Source: Pseudomonadota bacterium (GTDB lineage Bacteria > Myxococcota_A > UBA796 > CAJQPC01). From it: 32,915 nucleotides of DNA. Below are positions 1 through 8,574 of the stretch, one piece after another. Under the pieces are notes generated by a model, which was given only the letters and a program-made list of their open reading frames with translations, searched no databases and was not told the origin of the DNA. The DNA lies in NCBI GenBank assembly GCA_024228935.1, contig JAAESX010000282.1, positions 1 through 32,915 of the forward strand, written 5' to 3'. A program made the translations under genes and the position numbers. How positions within the stretch are numbered: position 1 is the first letter of the stretch; every line of letters begins with the position of its first letter.

Positions 1-46
1 CGGCCTTCTAAGCCGACGGTCCCGTGTTCGAATCACGGCGGGGGTG
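1..46 (+). tRNA. tRNA-Arg(TCT), 3' part only
   Basis: The window opens inside a tRNA. Bases 1-4 pair with 12-15 as the visible anticodon stem. The 7-base loop 5-11 has T33 and the anticodon TCT at 7-9, which reads AGA/AGG (arginine). Bases 22-26 and 34-38 form the T stem around a TTCGAAT loop, 39-45 is the 3' acceptor strand, and G46 is the discriminator. CCA is not encoded; the next bases are CCTT. The acceptor 5' strand and D arm lie outside the window. The 3' end faces the stop codon of a convergent gene 11 bases away. Confidence 0.9.
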
Positions 47-57
47 CCTTCCGCCCC

Positions 58-3000
58 TCAGTTGCGCGTGACGACGACCGTGTCGCTCCCCACGCTCTCG
101 CCACGCAGGTCGAGGGCCTCGAGCGTCAGGACGTTCTCCCCCTCGCTCAAGGGCACGGTGACCTCCCACGTCGTCGAGTCCAGCCAGGTCAGCTCCAGCG
201 CCTGACCGTCGAGAGCGATGGCTCGCACATCGACCCACGCCTGGCCCTCGAGCGCGACCTCGTCGCCGGACACCTCGAAGTCGTCGCCGTCGTTCGTCGT
301 GATCTCGAAGTCCTCGGCCGGGAACACCGTGTGCACCCCGTCGCTCGAGCCGTACAGCACCCAGTCGGCCCGGTCGTCGACGAAGGCGCAGTGCGCGTCG
401 AAGTCCTGGCCGGGCAGCAGCTCGCTCAGCTGGTCGCACCAGGGCTGCAGGTACGCGCTGTTGTACGAGACCTCGATGATGTCGTTCAGGTGGCCGTGGT
501 AGCTGCGCAGGTTCTCGGGATCCTCGAGCAGGCGGGACAGATCGCCGTTGCCGATCACCGGCATCTGGCTGCTCGAGAAGAAGTCCAGGTCGTGCGGGAA
601 GTACAGGACCCGGCCGTCCTCGGGTCGGACCCAGAACTGGGCGTTGTGCTGGCTGCCGGCCCCGCCGTACTGATCGGTGGCGCCGCTCAGCGTGGCGAAG
701 GCATGCGCCCGCAGCCACTGCTCGACGTCGATGACGTCCTCGGCTGCATCGAGGAAGTCGTCCCCGGACTGGGAGAACGCCCAGCACAGATCCAGGATCT
801 CGTCGTACCGATCCTCGGCGGCGTTGTTCTTGATGAGGAACAGCCAGCGGTAGTCCTCGGGGTCTTCGCCGAGGTCCGTGATGTACGTGCCGACCACGCT
901 GTCGGGCTGAGGCCGCTTGAAGCCCTCGGCGGTCCCGTCCGAGGTGGTCGTCGGGTAGTAGATCAGCTCGTACTCGAAGCGCGTCCCGTCGCTCCCAGCG
1001 GGGAACTGGGCGTCCAGGACGAGGTTGCTGAACCGGTCGAGCTGGAGCTCCGCCGAGCCGTCGTACGTCGACACCGGACCCAGCAGCTGGATGACGTCGT
1101 TGTGCTCGCCGCTGACCGACCCCGAGCGCGTCATCATCAGGTTGATGAGCATCTCGCGCTGGCCGTAGCCGACACCCTCGCTGCGATCGATGAGCACGCT
1201 CGTGTGGCTGCCGCGGAAGGGCTGCTCGTCGTGGAACCGGATGCCGTACCCGATGCGCGCGGCCTCGGGACGACCCCGCTGGCTGCCCTTCAGGCGCACG
1301 CCCACGTCGTGGAACACCTCGGCCTCGTCGTAGACGACCGTGGCGCCGATCCGCCCCTCGCTCATCAGCTCGAGCTCGTCGTGGAGCTGGTCCGAGTCCT
1401 CGGGCGTCATCAGGATGCGCAGGACGTGTCGGCCGTTCGTCGTCGCGTTGCCGTCGTCGACCTTGTAGAGCGCCCGCGCGTCCGCGCCCGCTGCCGGAGC
1501 CATCGCGACCGCGCCGAGCTCGTCCTCGGCCTCGACGAAGAAGTGCACCAGGCTCCCGGCGCTCTGCCCCTCGACTGTGGCGCTCCAGACGCCGTCCTGC
1601 TCGGCCATCGTCGCCTGCTCGAGCGCTCCCCCATCGACCGAGGACCACAACACCAGCGACGCGATCCCGTCGGGGTCCTGTGCCGAGACCGAGATGACCA
1701 CGGGCTCGTCCGGCGAGGGCACCGCGACGTCCTGGCGCAGCGCGGAGAGCGTCGGCCCCAGGTTGGTCACGCGCGTCGAGTTCTCGGCGCCCGGCGTACC
1801 CGACATCACCGGGCGGTCCACGAGGGTCGTGCGCGGCAGCCGGTTGAAGTACAGCCGGCTGTGGAGCTGGTTGCTGCCCGAGACCCAGCGCGCGCGGAAC
1901 GACACCTCGACCTCACGCGCAGCGACCGGCTGCACGAGCGTCGTCTCCGCGTGGTTGTGCATGTGTCCGGCGCCGCCCGTCGCGACCAGGCGGAGGACGC
2001 TGTTGCCGGCGTCCTCGGGGTCCGGGACGATCTTGCTGTCGCCGTGGTTCCCGAGCAGGCGCCAGTGCGCGGCGTCCTCGAACGAGCCGTTCTGCAGGAG
2101 CTCCACGGGGTCGCTGTCGGGGTCCTGCACGACGCTCAGATCGTCGATCAGCACCTCGCCCGAGTCGAGCAGGCCGACCACGAGCTCCTCCCAGACACCG
2201 TCCGGACCGACCACGCTGGACTCGGCAACACCCTGGAACTGCACGTTAATCCACTCAGCGCGCGCCCCCTCGTCGCTGGCCGCCCAGGCCTCGGCGACTG
2301 CGTTGTCTGCCCAGGGGTCCCGCAGCTCGAGCGAGGAGCCCCCGCCATCGGCCGCCGCGGGCCATCGGCCGCCATCGAAGTAGTGGACCTCGTCCGCCGG
2401 GTTCCCGAGCGCATCCAGCAGCAGGATCCGGTCCCCGCCGTTGCCCAGGCCTCCTGTGAATGGTCCGAAGACGTCGACATCGGGGTGCGCCATGGCCATC
2501 CCCGGCGGATCCGACGTGATGACCAGGAACTCGCCGGCCCCGAGCACGGTGTCCTCGGGGAGCTCGAACACGACGGCGTCGGTTAGCTGCCAGCCGCTCA
2601 CGTCCACGGCGTCGTCGCTCCGGTTGAAGAGCTCGATCCACTCCTCGCTGCCGCGGTGGTACTGCACCTCGTTGAGCACGATGGCGTCGATCAGCTCGAC
2701 CTGATTGACCTCGCCGGGGGTCTCCTCGACCGGCACGCGCCAGTGGCCGTCCTCGTCGCGAGCGCGCGGCCACTCCTCCAGACGAACGACGTCCAGCACG
2801 GCGTTCTCGGTCGCGAGGATCAGCCGGTCGCCCGCTTCGGCGGCCAGCTCGACCTCCAAGTCCAGAAGCTCCGCCGAGCCCAGCGACCCGGCGTCCAGCG
2901 CGACCTCGTCCCCGGCCGTCGACCGGACCACGACCCCGTCGAGATCCAATGTGGCCGTCCCGAGGTTGGTCAGCTCGACCCAGCCTCCCCCAGCTGCCGG

Positions 3001-4677
3001 CACCTCGCTGAACACGAGGGTCGGAGCGGACGAGGCGGCCTCGATCTCAGCGCGGAGCAGACACGCGAACAACAGGTCCTCGTCGGGGTCCTCGGCCTGG
3101 TGCAGCTCCACGGCCAGCACGTTGTCCCCCTCGACCAGGGTGTCGGCCGGCACGTCGGCGAACAAGGCCGCGTCGTCGACCACCGCCGAAGCCAGGGTGC
3201 TCGCGTCGACCGGCCCGTCTGGCATGTTCTCGCGCAGGACCTCGACCCCGTTCAGGTAGATGACCGCGCCGTCGTCGAGCTCGCAGTCCAGGGTCAGCGA
3301 GGCGCCCGCCGGGTCGCCCTGAAAGTCGAAGTGCGTGCGGAACGTGACCGTCGTGGGCACGTCGCCGAGGTCCTCGTTCCCCTGCGCCCCGAGCAGCGGG
3401 TCGATGGACCGGAACAGGACGTACGTGTCGTCCTGGTTCGTGACCGAGTCGCTCGAGAACGTGTCGGCCCAGATGAACCCCGCCGCGTCCGTGAACCAGC
3501 CGCCGACGGAGCTCCCCCAGGGGCTGGACCCGCGAGCGGCTTCGACCGCAGGGACGTCCCAGCTCGCGTCCGTGACCAGCTCGACCAGGTCGGCCTCGTC
3601 CGGCGGCGGGCTGGACGGCAGCCCACCCGGGTTGTCGCCGACGGGACCCAGGGTCCACTCGAACCCCGACGCGTCGGTCCCGAACGCACCCTCGGGCAGG
3701 TCCACCTCGGCGATGACCATCTGGGGGCTCGTCGAGTCGCCCGTCAGCTCCCAGGCCGCCACGTACAGATGGTCCAGCGGACCGGCCTCGAGGTCGATCT
3801 CCTGGACCGTGGTCCAGCTCCCGTCGGAGTCCTCGCCGACCAGGCGGAGCTCGCTGCCATCGGCGTGCCCCAGGTACATCGCGAAGTAGTTGTCGGCGGT
3901 GGCCCGAGCTGTCGCGGTCACCGGCTCGTCCGAGCCGCCCGCGAAGAAGGGCGCCTGGTCGGCGGCCCACGCGCTGTCGTCGTGATCCGGTTCCGCCCAG
4001 TCCTCGCCCGGATACGCGCCCGAGGCATCGTAGAGCCACTCGGCGTCCTCGTCGACGAGAACCACCCGCAGGGGTGGCGCGAACGGATCGACCCCGTTCG
4101 CCTCCCCCGGAGTGCCTCCGACGCGGTCGCTGAAGGTCCAGTTCTCGGCGTGGTCGCTCGCCAGCGTCGGCGCGAGCTTGGCCAGCGTCAGCCCCGAGCC
4201 GTCGGGATGGACCGGCCACGGAGTGTCGTCGAGGTACTGGACGATGTCGATGAGCCGGTCGCTGGTGCTGCGCAGCTCGACCCGTTCGCCGTCGTTGGCC
4301 AGGCTGCCGGTGTAGGGCCCCTGGGCCGGGACCTCCAACAGCGCCGGGTCCGCCGCGACGACGAGGTAGCCCCCAGCCGGAATCACGGTCCCCTCGGCGA
4401 AGGCGAAGGACACGCCCCCGTCCAATCTCCAGCCGGACAGGTCCATGTCCAGCGCCATCGGGTTGTGCAGCTCGAGCCACTCGCCCTCGTCGACCGGGTG
4501 GTAGTGCACCTCGGTGAAGGTCACGCTCCCCGGGGCCTGGACCTCGTCCCGGAGCCAGAGCACCTCCTCCAGCTCGACCGGGGGCACCTCGCGCCCGGTG
4601 TCCTCGGGCTCAGGCCCCGTGGTCGTCGGATCGTCGCGGTCGCAGGCGGGGAGCAGGAACAGAGCGAGCAGGGACAA
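58..4677 (-). CDS. giant lipoprotein with lamin-tail domains and a CotH kinase-like domain
   Basis: Predicted secreted lipoprotein of 1539 residues. I start it at TTG 4677 because GGAGG lies at 4685-4689 (7-base spacing) and the product then opens MSLLALFLLPAC, a lipobox with Cys12; the earlier in-frame ATG at 4770 would bury this signal. Three lamin-tail (LTD) modules are visible, each with an 'xxNEVxYH...EWxELxN' style opening: about residues 52-150, 550-640 and 660-760. A His-rich, carbohydrate-binding-like stretch follows (about 840-960), then an Ig-like segment, then a CotH-type region (about 1080-1440) with VRLKGSQRGR, REMLINLMM and the metal-site-like FPHDLDFF motif. CotH family proteins can be secreted protein kinases; activity here is inference, since the usual PWDxDW is PHDLDFF. 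LTD modules commonly occur in surface and secreted proteins. It probably follows the small lipoprotein gene 37 bases upstream in one transcript. Asp at +2 after the Cys would mean inner-membrane retention under the E. coli Lol rule. Confidence 0.85.
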   Translation of the reverse strand: MSLLALFLLPACDRDDPTTTGPEPEDTGREVPPVELEEVLWLRDEVQAPGSVTFTEVHYHPVDEGEWLELHNPMALDMDLSGWRLDGGVSFAFAEGTVIPAGGYLVVAADPALLEVPAQGPYTGSLANDGERVELRSTSDRLIDIVQYLDDTPWPVHPDGSGLTLAKLAPTLASDHAENWTFSDRVGGTPGEANGVDPFAPPLRVVLVDEDAEWLYDASGAYPGEDWAEPDHDDSAWAADQAPFFAGGSDEPVTATARATADNYFAMYLGHADGSELRLVGEDSDGSWTTVQEIDLEAGPLDHLYVAAWELTGDSTSPQMVIAEVDLPEGAFGTDASGFEWTLGPVGDNPGGLPSSPPPDEADLVELVTDASWDVPAVEAARGSSPWGSSVGGWFTDAAGFIWADTFSSDSVTNQDDTYVLFRSIDPLLGAQGNEDLGDVPTTVTFRTHFDFQGDPAGASLTLDCELDDGAVIYLNGVEVLRENMPDGPVDASTLASAVVDDAALFADVPADTLVEGDNVLAVELHQAEDPDEDLLFACLLRAEIEAASSAPTLVFSEVPAAGGGWVELTNLGTATLDLDGVVVRSTAGDEVALDAGSLGSAELLDLEVELAAEAGDRLILATENAVLDVVRLEEWPRARDEDGHWRVPVEETPGEVNQVELIDAIVLNEVQYHRGSEEWIELFNRSDDAVDVSGWQLTDAVVFELPEDTVLGAGEFLVITSDPPGMAMAHPDVDVFGPFTGGLGNGGDRILLLDALGNPADEVHYFDGGRWPAAADGGGSSLELRDPWADNAVAEAWAASDEGARAEWINVQFQGVAESSVVGPDGVWEELVVGLLDSGEVLIDDLSVVQDPDSDPVELLQNGSFEDAAHWRLLGNHGDSKIVPDPEDAGNSVLRLVATGGAGHMHNHAETTLVQPVAAREVEVSFRARWVSGSNQLHSRLYFNRLPRTTLVDRPVMSGTPGAENSTRVTNLGPTLSALRQDVAVPSPDEPVVISVSAQDPDGIASLVLWSSVDGGALEQATMAEQDGVWSATVEGQSAGSLVHFFVEAEDELGAVAMAPAAGADARALYKVDDGNATTNGRHVLRILMTPEDSDQLHDELELMSEGRIGATVVYDEAEVFHDVGVRLKGSQRGRPEAARIGYGIRFHDEQPFRGSHTSVLIDRSEGVGYGQREMLINLMMTRSGSVSGEHNDVIQLLGPVSTYDGSAELQLDRFSNLVLDAQFPAGSDGTRFEYELIYYPTTTSDGTAEGFKRPQPDSVVGTYITDLGEDPEDYRWLFLIKNNAAEDRYDEILDLCWAFSQSGDDFLDAAEDVIDVEQWLRAHAFATLSGATDQYGGAGSQHNAQFWVRPEDGRVLYFPHDLDFFSSSQMPVIGNGDLSRLLEDPENLRSYHGHLNDIIEVSYNSAYLQPWCDQLSELLPGQDFDAHCAFVDDRADWVLYGSSDGVHTVFPAEDFEITTNDGDDFEVSGDEVALEGQAWVDVRAIALDGQALELTWLDSTTWEVTVPLSEGENVLTLEALDLRGESVGSDTVVVTRN

Positions 4678-4684
4678 CGGCTGG

Positions 4685-4689
4685 CCTCC
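4685..4689 (-). promoter_or_regulatory. ribosome binding site deciding a TTG start
   Basis: GGAGG read on the minus strand, 7 bases before TTG 4675-4677. It decides the start of the large CotH lipoprotein, giving a short hydrophobic signal that ends in a lipobox cysteine. Confidence 0.7.
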
Positions 4690-4714
4690 GAACGCAGGGT
4701 AGCCGCCGGCTCGC

Positions 4715-5278
4715 TCAGCCGGGCAGGCGCACCAGCTCGAGCTCAGCGACCGCGTCGCCGTCGCCGACACCGTTGGGCGCCGGGTTCTCCACCTCGACCT
4801 GACCTCGCCGGGTCAGCAGGCAGTCCACCGTCAGGTCGGTCCCCGCCAGGCCAGACGTGCAGTCAGCCCCCTCGAACCGCAGCACGACGGGCCGATCGCT
4901 GTGCACCACGGCGCGGTAGCGAGCCGGCTCCAGAGGCACCTCGGCGACATCGCCCTCCGCGATCTGGAGCGCCCGCTCGACCAGGAGCCGACTGACCTCG
5001 ACCGGGACGCTCTTGACCACGTGCCCCGCCTGAAGCGTCAGCTCGGCCACGCCACTGTCCAGGCACTCGAACGAACCGCTCGTACCGGGCCGGAGCACCT
5101 CGGGGTCCGAGGACGACGTCACGACGACCTCGACGGGCAGCCTCTGGCCCGCCTCCCCGAGCGCCTGGGCGTCCAGGAACACGGCCCCGAAGCTGGTCAC
5201 CTCGGTGACGGGGTCGACGCGGATCGAGGACACCTCGGGCGGCACGGAAGCGGCGTTGCAGGCCAAGAGCAGGATCAT
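4715..5278 (-). CDS. small lipoprotein of unknown function
   Basis: 187-residue protein opening MILLLACNAAS, which reads as an extremely short lipoprotein signal with lipobox LLAC and Cys7. The ATG is supported by AGGAGG 4 bases upstream. The rest is acidic and beta-rich in appearance, with phrases such as VTEVTSFGAVFLDAQALG and AELTLQAGHVVKSVPVEV that suggest an Ig-like fold. I recognise no catalytic motif. Three further cysteines (FECLDSG, DCTSGL, DCLLTRR) might form disulfides outside the cytoplasm. It is 37 bases upstream of the CotH/LTD lipoprotein on the same strand, so they are probably co-transcribed. Function unknown. Confidence 0.75.
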   Translation of the reverse strand: MILLLACNAASVPPEVSSIRVDPVTEVTSFGAVFLDAQALGEAGQRLPVEVVVTSSSDPEVLRPGTSGSFECLDSGVAELTLQAGHVVKSVPVEVSRLLVERALQIAEGDVAEVPLEPARYRAVVHSDRPVVLRFEGADCTSGLAGTDLTVDCLLTRRGQVEVENPAPNGVGDGDAVAELELVRLPG

Positions 5279-5402
5279 CGTGCCTCCTGACCCGTCTACG
5301 CCTGGGCCCGCGCTCGGCGGCCTCGCATCCGGCTTTCACGCCCGGCCCGGGTCAGTTCGTACACCCCCCGTGTGATCCCGGATGGACGGTTAGAAGTCCA
5401 CT
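5279..5402. other. divergent intergenic region
   Basis: 124 bases between the small lipoprotein gene (leftward) and the formate/nitrite channel gene (rightward). It must hold the promoters for both directions, but I see no convincing -35/-10 pair, hairpin or operator. Only the AGGAGG ribosome binding site of the leftward gene is clear. Confidence 0.5.
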
Positions 5403-6257
5403 ATGCCGACATCCCCCGTCGATGCGCTGCTGCCTGCCGAGATGGCCGAGAAGGCCGAGAAGATCGGCGTGGCCAAAGCCGACCTCTCCTGGCTCCGAAC
5501 CGTCATGCTCGGGGTGCTGGCCGGCGCCTTCATCGCACTCGGCGCAGTCTTCGCCACCACCACGGTCGCCGGCTCGACGCTGTCGTTCGGGGTCACAAAG
5601 CTCCTGGCCGGCGTCGTCTTCAGCGTCGGCCTGATCCTGGTCGTCATCGGCGGCGCCGAGCTGTTCACAGGCAACAACCTCATCGTCATGGCCTGGGCCA
5701 ACAAGCGGGTGAGCACGGCGAAGCTCCTGAGGAACTGGGGACTGGTGTTCCTGGGCAACACGATCGGAGCGCTCGGAACCGCGGCCCTCGTCTTCCTCGG
5801 CGAGCACCACATGATGGGCGGCGCCCAGGTCGGGGCCACCGCCCTGGCCATCGCCGACGCCAAGTGCCAGCTCGGCTTCGTCCAGGCCGTCTCGCTCGGC
5901 GTCCTGTGCAACACCCTGGTCTGCCTGGCCGTGTGGATGACGTTCAGCGCCCGCTCGGCCGTCGACAAGGTCGCGGTCATCGTCCCGCCCATCGCGGCGT
6001 TCGTCGCGGCCGGGTTCGAGCACTCCATCGCGAACCTGTTCTTCGTGCCGTCCGCCCTGCTCATCAAGTGGGGCGCCAGCGACGCGTTCTGGCAGCAGCT
6101 CGGCAAGACGCCAGCGGACTAACCCGAGCTCACCGCGTCGGGCTTCCTCGTGAACAACCTGCTGCCGGTCACCCTGGGCAACATCCTGGGGGGCGGCGTC
6201 CTGGTCGCGCTCGTGTACTGGGCGATCTACCTCCGAGGGAGCAACCGGGTGGCATAG
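5403..6257 (+). pseudogene. formate/nitrite transporter (FNT family) interrupted by in-frame TAA
   Basis: Membrane channel of the FocA/NirC (FNT) family for small monovalent anions. Residues 1-239 carry five of the six helices: KLLAG in helix 2, the family motif GGAELFTGNN near residue 84, LGNTIGALG, and FEHSIANLFF with the conserved His near residue 207. Reading stops at TAA 6120-6122 after GKTPAD. The same frame then continues for 44 codons to TAG 6255-6257 with PELTASGFLVNNLLPVTLG, then GNILGGGVLVALVYW and IYLR, which is plainly the family's C-terminal signature and sixth helix. The whole span would give about 284 residues, the normal FNT length. So one nonsense codon removes the last helix. 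No frameshift is needed. The ATG at 5403 has only a weak upstream AGAAG. Either a real pseudogene, a sequencing or assembly error, or (least likely) readthrough. Confidence 0.85.
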
Positions 6258-6264
6258 TGCGCCC

Positions 6265-7452
6265 ATGCTCCTCGCCCTGATCGCCTGCCAGTCCGGCGCC
6301 GTCATCGGGCCCGTCGACCCGGGCCAGATCGAAGTCGAAGAGCCCGACGACACCGGGCTCGAGAACATCCCGGGCATCGAGACCTCGGAGCTCTTCCAGC
6401 TCGAGCGGGTCGTGGAGATCGAGCTCGAGATCTCGGACGAGGGGTGGGACAGCCTGCGCAGCGACCCGTACACCTACGTCGAGGCGCAGCTCACGATCGA
6501 CGACCGGCCCTACGCCTCGGTCGGCGTGCGCATCAAGGGACGCCTCGGCTCGCTCCGGACGCTGCCGAACAAGGCCGCCCTGAAGATCGACTTCCAGCAG
6601 TTCGGAGGCTCCAAGGGCCCGGACGGACTCAAGAAACTGAACCTGAACAACATGGTCCAGGACTGCGCCCAGGCCCACGAGCTCCTGAGCTACGGCATCC
6701 ACCGCGACCTGGGCATCCCCGCCCCGCGCGTCGCGTATGCCTGGGTCCAGATCAACCACCAGGACTACGGGCTCTACACGCTGGTCGACGTCTACGACGA
6801 CGTCTTCCTGGAGCGCACGTTCGACGACCCCTCGGGCAACCTGTACGACGGCGACTACCACCTGTACCCGGACAACAGCTACGACCTGGTGGACTTCCAC
6901 ACCGGCACGCAGCACCTGTTCGAGCTCGACGAGGGCGACGACGTCGGGTTCGCGGACGTGTACGCGGTGACCGCCGCCCGGGACGAGGGCTTCGACGCGG
7001 TCGGTCAGGTCGTCGATCTGGACGCCTTCGCGACCTTCCTGGGCATCTCGGCCTGGACCGGCCACTACGACAGCTACGCGTACTACACGAACAACTACCG
7101 GTTGTACTTCGACCCCGGACGCGACGGGAAGGCCGTCTTCCTGCCCTGGGACCCGGACTGGGCGTTCTACTCGAGCACTCCCGTGACCAGCGGAACGGGG
7201 GTGATCGCCCAGGGCTGCCTGGCGGACGCAGACTGCAGGGAGAAGGCCCACGACGCCGCCGCCCACATCTCGGCGACGCTGCCGGGCTCAGCGCTCGAGC
7301 GCGACCTCGTGGACATCTACGAGCTGACCGAGGACTACATCCAGGACGACCCGAAGCGCGAGTCCGGGGTGGGACAGATCGAGTCGTGCCGCGCGGACCT
7401 GCTCGACTGGATCGACCGTCGCCAGGGCGAGCTGGACAGCTACGGGTTCTGA
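6265..7452 (+). CDS. CotH kinase-like lipoprotein
   Basis: 395-residue predicted lipoprotein, MLLALIACQSG, with lipobox Cys8 and then an acidic linker containing DDTG. The remainder matches the CotH family: VGVRIKGRLGS, NKAALKIDF, a KKLNLNNMVQD segment, GIHRDLGIPAPR, GLYTLVDVYDD, and FLPWDPDWAF near residues 292-301. The latter is the family's PWDxDW-type motif, thought to bind metal-ATP in CotH kinases. Its motif is closer to consensus than that of the larger CotH lipoprotein at 58-4677, with which it flanks the transporter gene. It begins 7 bases after the end of that frame, so they may share a transcript. Its 3' end overlaps the convergent gene by 13 bases. Substrate unknown. Confidence 0.85.
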   Translation: MLLALIACQSGAVIGPVDPGQIEVEEPDDTGLENIPGIETSELFQLERVVEIELEISDEGWDSLRSDPYTYVEAQLTIDDRPYASVGVRIKGRLGSLRTLPNKAALKIDFQQFGGSKGPDGLKKLNLNNMVQDCAQAHELLSYGIHRDLGIPAPRVAYAWVQINHQDYGLYTLVDVYDDVFLERTFDDPSGNLYDGDYHLYPDNSYDLVDFHTGTQHLFELDEGDDVGFADVYAVTAARDEGFDAVGQVVDLDAFATFLGISAWTGHYDSYAYYTNNYRLYFDPGRDGKAVFLPWDPDWAFYSSTPVTSGTGVIAQGCLADADCREKAHDAAAHISATLPGSALERDLVDIYELTEDYIQDDPKRESGVGQIESCRADLLDWIDRRQGELDSYGF

Positions 7453-8375
7453 GCCGCCGGCAGGATCGAGAACACGCAGGACAGCCCGTGGTCCTCGACG
7501 ACGAAGCGCTCGAGCTCGCGGCCGGTCTGCAGGTCGTAGGACGCGACCCGACTGGGCTCCGGCTCGGGGCGGTTGAGGGCCCCGCGCAGCCACGACAGGT
7601 TCTGCTTGAACTTCGTCGGCCGCAGCCGCGAGAAGCCGACCAGCGTTCGATCGGGCTCGACCCGGATGCCCCGGCACCAACCGAGCGGACCGTCAACCCC
7701 CTGGAACTGAATGAGATCCCAGCGACTGACCGTCTCTCCCGAGGCCGCATCGGCCTGAACGACGTGACCGGACACCACGGTGAACCAGATGGAGCCGTCG
7801 ACCAGCTCGCCGTCGTGGATCCCGTCGCCCGCGACCGCGATGGGCGGCCGCTCCACGTCGATGGGCAGAGCGTCGCCCTGCTCGAACCGGGTGATCCAGC
7901 GCGTTCCGGCCGCCTCGAACACATAGTTCGGGTGGCTGGGGTGCGGCTTGGTCGTGTGGACCTTGCGGTAGTCGACAGACCGGTCGTAGCGCTCCCAGAT
8001 CGGGACGCCGCTGGCCGAGTGCGTCTCGCAGACCGCGTCGTCCTCGTCCAGGACGAACACCGCGTCGAGCCCCGTGGAGACGACGTGCAGCCGCCCCCCG
8101 ATCCGCCGCACATGGTGCACGTCGTTGAAGCAAGGGTGCGAGATCACGCGCTCGATCGACCAGGTCGCCGGATCGACGACGAGGACCTCGGTCTGGGTCG
8201 AGAGCGCCAGCCGATCGCCATCCCAGGACGCCGACTTGAAGAGCACCGACGGGTCCTTGTCCGGTCGGTTCGAGGGCGGGCTCGTGTACTCGAGTCGCGT
8301 CTCCACGGCGCCCGTGTCGGTGTCGATCTCCAAGACGACAGCGCGCTCGAACGAGGTCCACTCCTCGCGCCGCAC
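7440..8375 (-). CDS. beta-propeller-like protein of unknown function, N-terminus probably truncated
   Basis: 311 residues from GTG 8375 to TAG 7440-7442. It consists of recurring WxxxRLALST / VVDPATWSIERVI / RLHVVSTGLDAVFVLD type strands that look like propeller blades. It also has distinctive motifs HPCFNDVHHVRR, VHTTKPHPSHPNYVF, GDGIHDGELVDGSIWF and GWCRGIRV. I do not recognise a named family with certainty; it faintly resembles propellers of the TIGR03032/DUF4915 type. There is no signal peptide at this start. The same frame continues upstream across a TAG at 8382-8384 into coherent protein sequence, so the natural N-terminus is likely lost or interrupted. AAGGA lies 11 bases before GTG, rather far. 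The 3' end overlaps the CotH gene by 13 bases. Confidence 0.6.
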   Translation of the reverse strand: MRREEWTSFERAVVLEIDTDTGAVETRLEYTSPPSNRPDKDPSVLFKSASWDGDRLALSTQTEVLVVDPATWSIERVISHPCFNDVHHVRRIGGRLHVVSTGLDAVFVLDEDDAVCETHSASGVPIWERYDRSVDYRKVHTTKPHPSHPNYVFEAAGTRWITRFEQGDALPIDVERPPIAVAGDGIHDGELVDGSIWFTVVSGHVVQADAASGETVSRWDLIQFQGVDGPLGWCRGIRVEPDRTLVGFSRLRPTKFKQNLSWLRGALNRPEPEPSRVASYDLQTGRELERFVVEDHGLSCVFSILPAAQNP

Positions 8376-8381
8376 GAACGT

Positions 8382-8450
8382 CTACGTCCTTTGGCGGCCT
8401 CCGGTGACCAGGTAGCGAGCCAAGGCGAAGTCCTGCGTGGTGACGGTTTC
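8382..8450 (-). other. in-frame upstream remnant of the propeller gene, behind a TAG
   Basis: Read on the minus strand in the same frame as the 7440-8375 gene, this stretch gives ETVTTQDFALARYLVTGG, then RQRT, then TAG at 8382-8384, then TFVRREEW. The run looks like genuine protein (ALARYLVTGG) joined directly to the start of the gene downstream. No ATG or GTG lies in frame; the only usual alternative start is TTG 8421-8423. The upstream in-frame stop is TGA 8502-8504. I infer a nonsense mutation near codon 20 of the original gene, but with a lost start it could also be older decay. Confidence 0.5.
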
Positions 8451-8574
8451 AGCGAGCGAGCGACGACAGCCTACCGCCCGGTCGCTGGCGATTCCCGGCT
8501 GTCACGCATCGGCAAGTGAGCAAGGGCCTCGTCGACCCGCGATGCCTTGGACCTGAGCTATCGTCGCGGCGCTC
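8451..8574. other. divergent intergenic region
   Basis: About 124 bases between the propeller remnant (leftward) and the carrier-protein/dehydrogenase remnant (rightward). I see no convincing promoter pair, hairpin or short gene in it, and no clear ribosome binding site before ATG 8575. Confidence 0.4.

Noticed and set aside
1..57. tRNA 3' end as an integration (att) site
   Set aside because: No integrase gene or repeat of the tRNA end is seen anywhere in the window.
331..4995. Very long open frames antisense to the large CotH lipoprotein gene (331-2586 and 2656-4995, plus strand)
   Set aside because: They are low-complexity Arg/Val/Gly/Asp-rich translations with no domain, explained by high GC at third positions of the real gene on the other strand.
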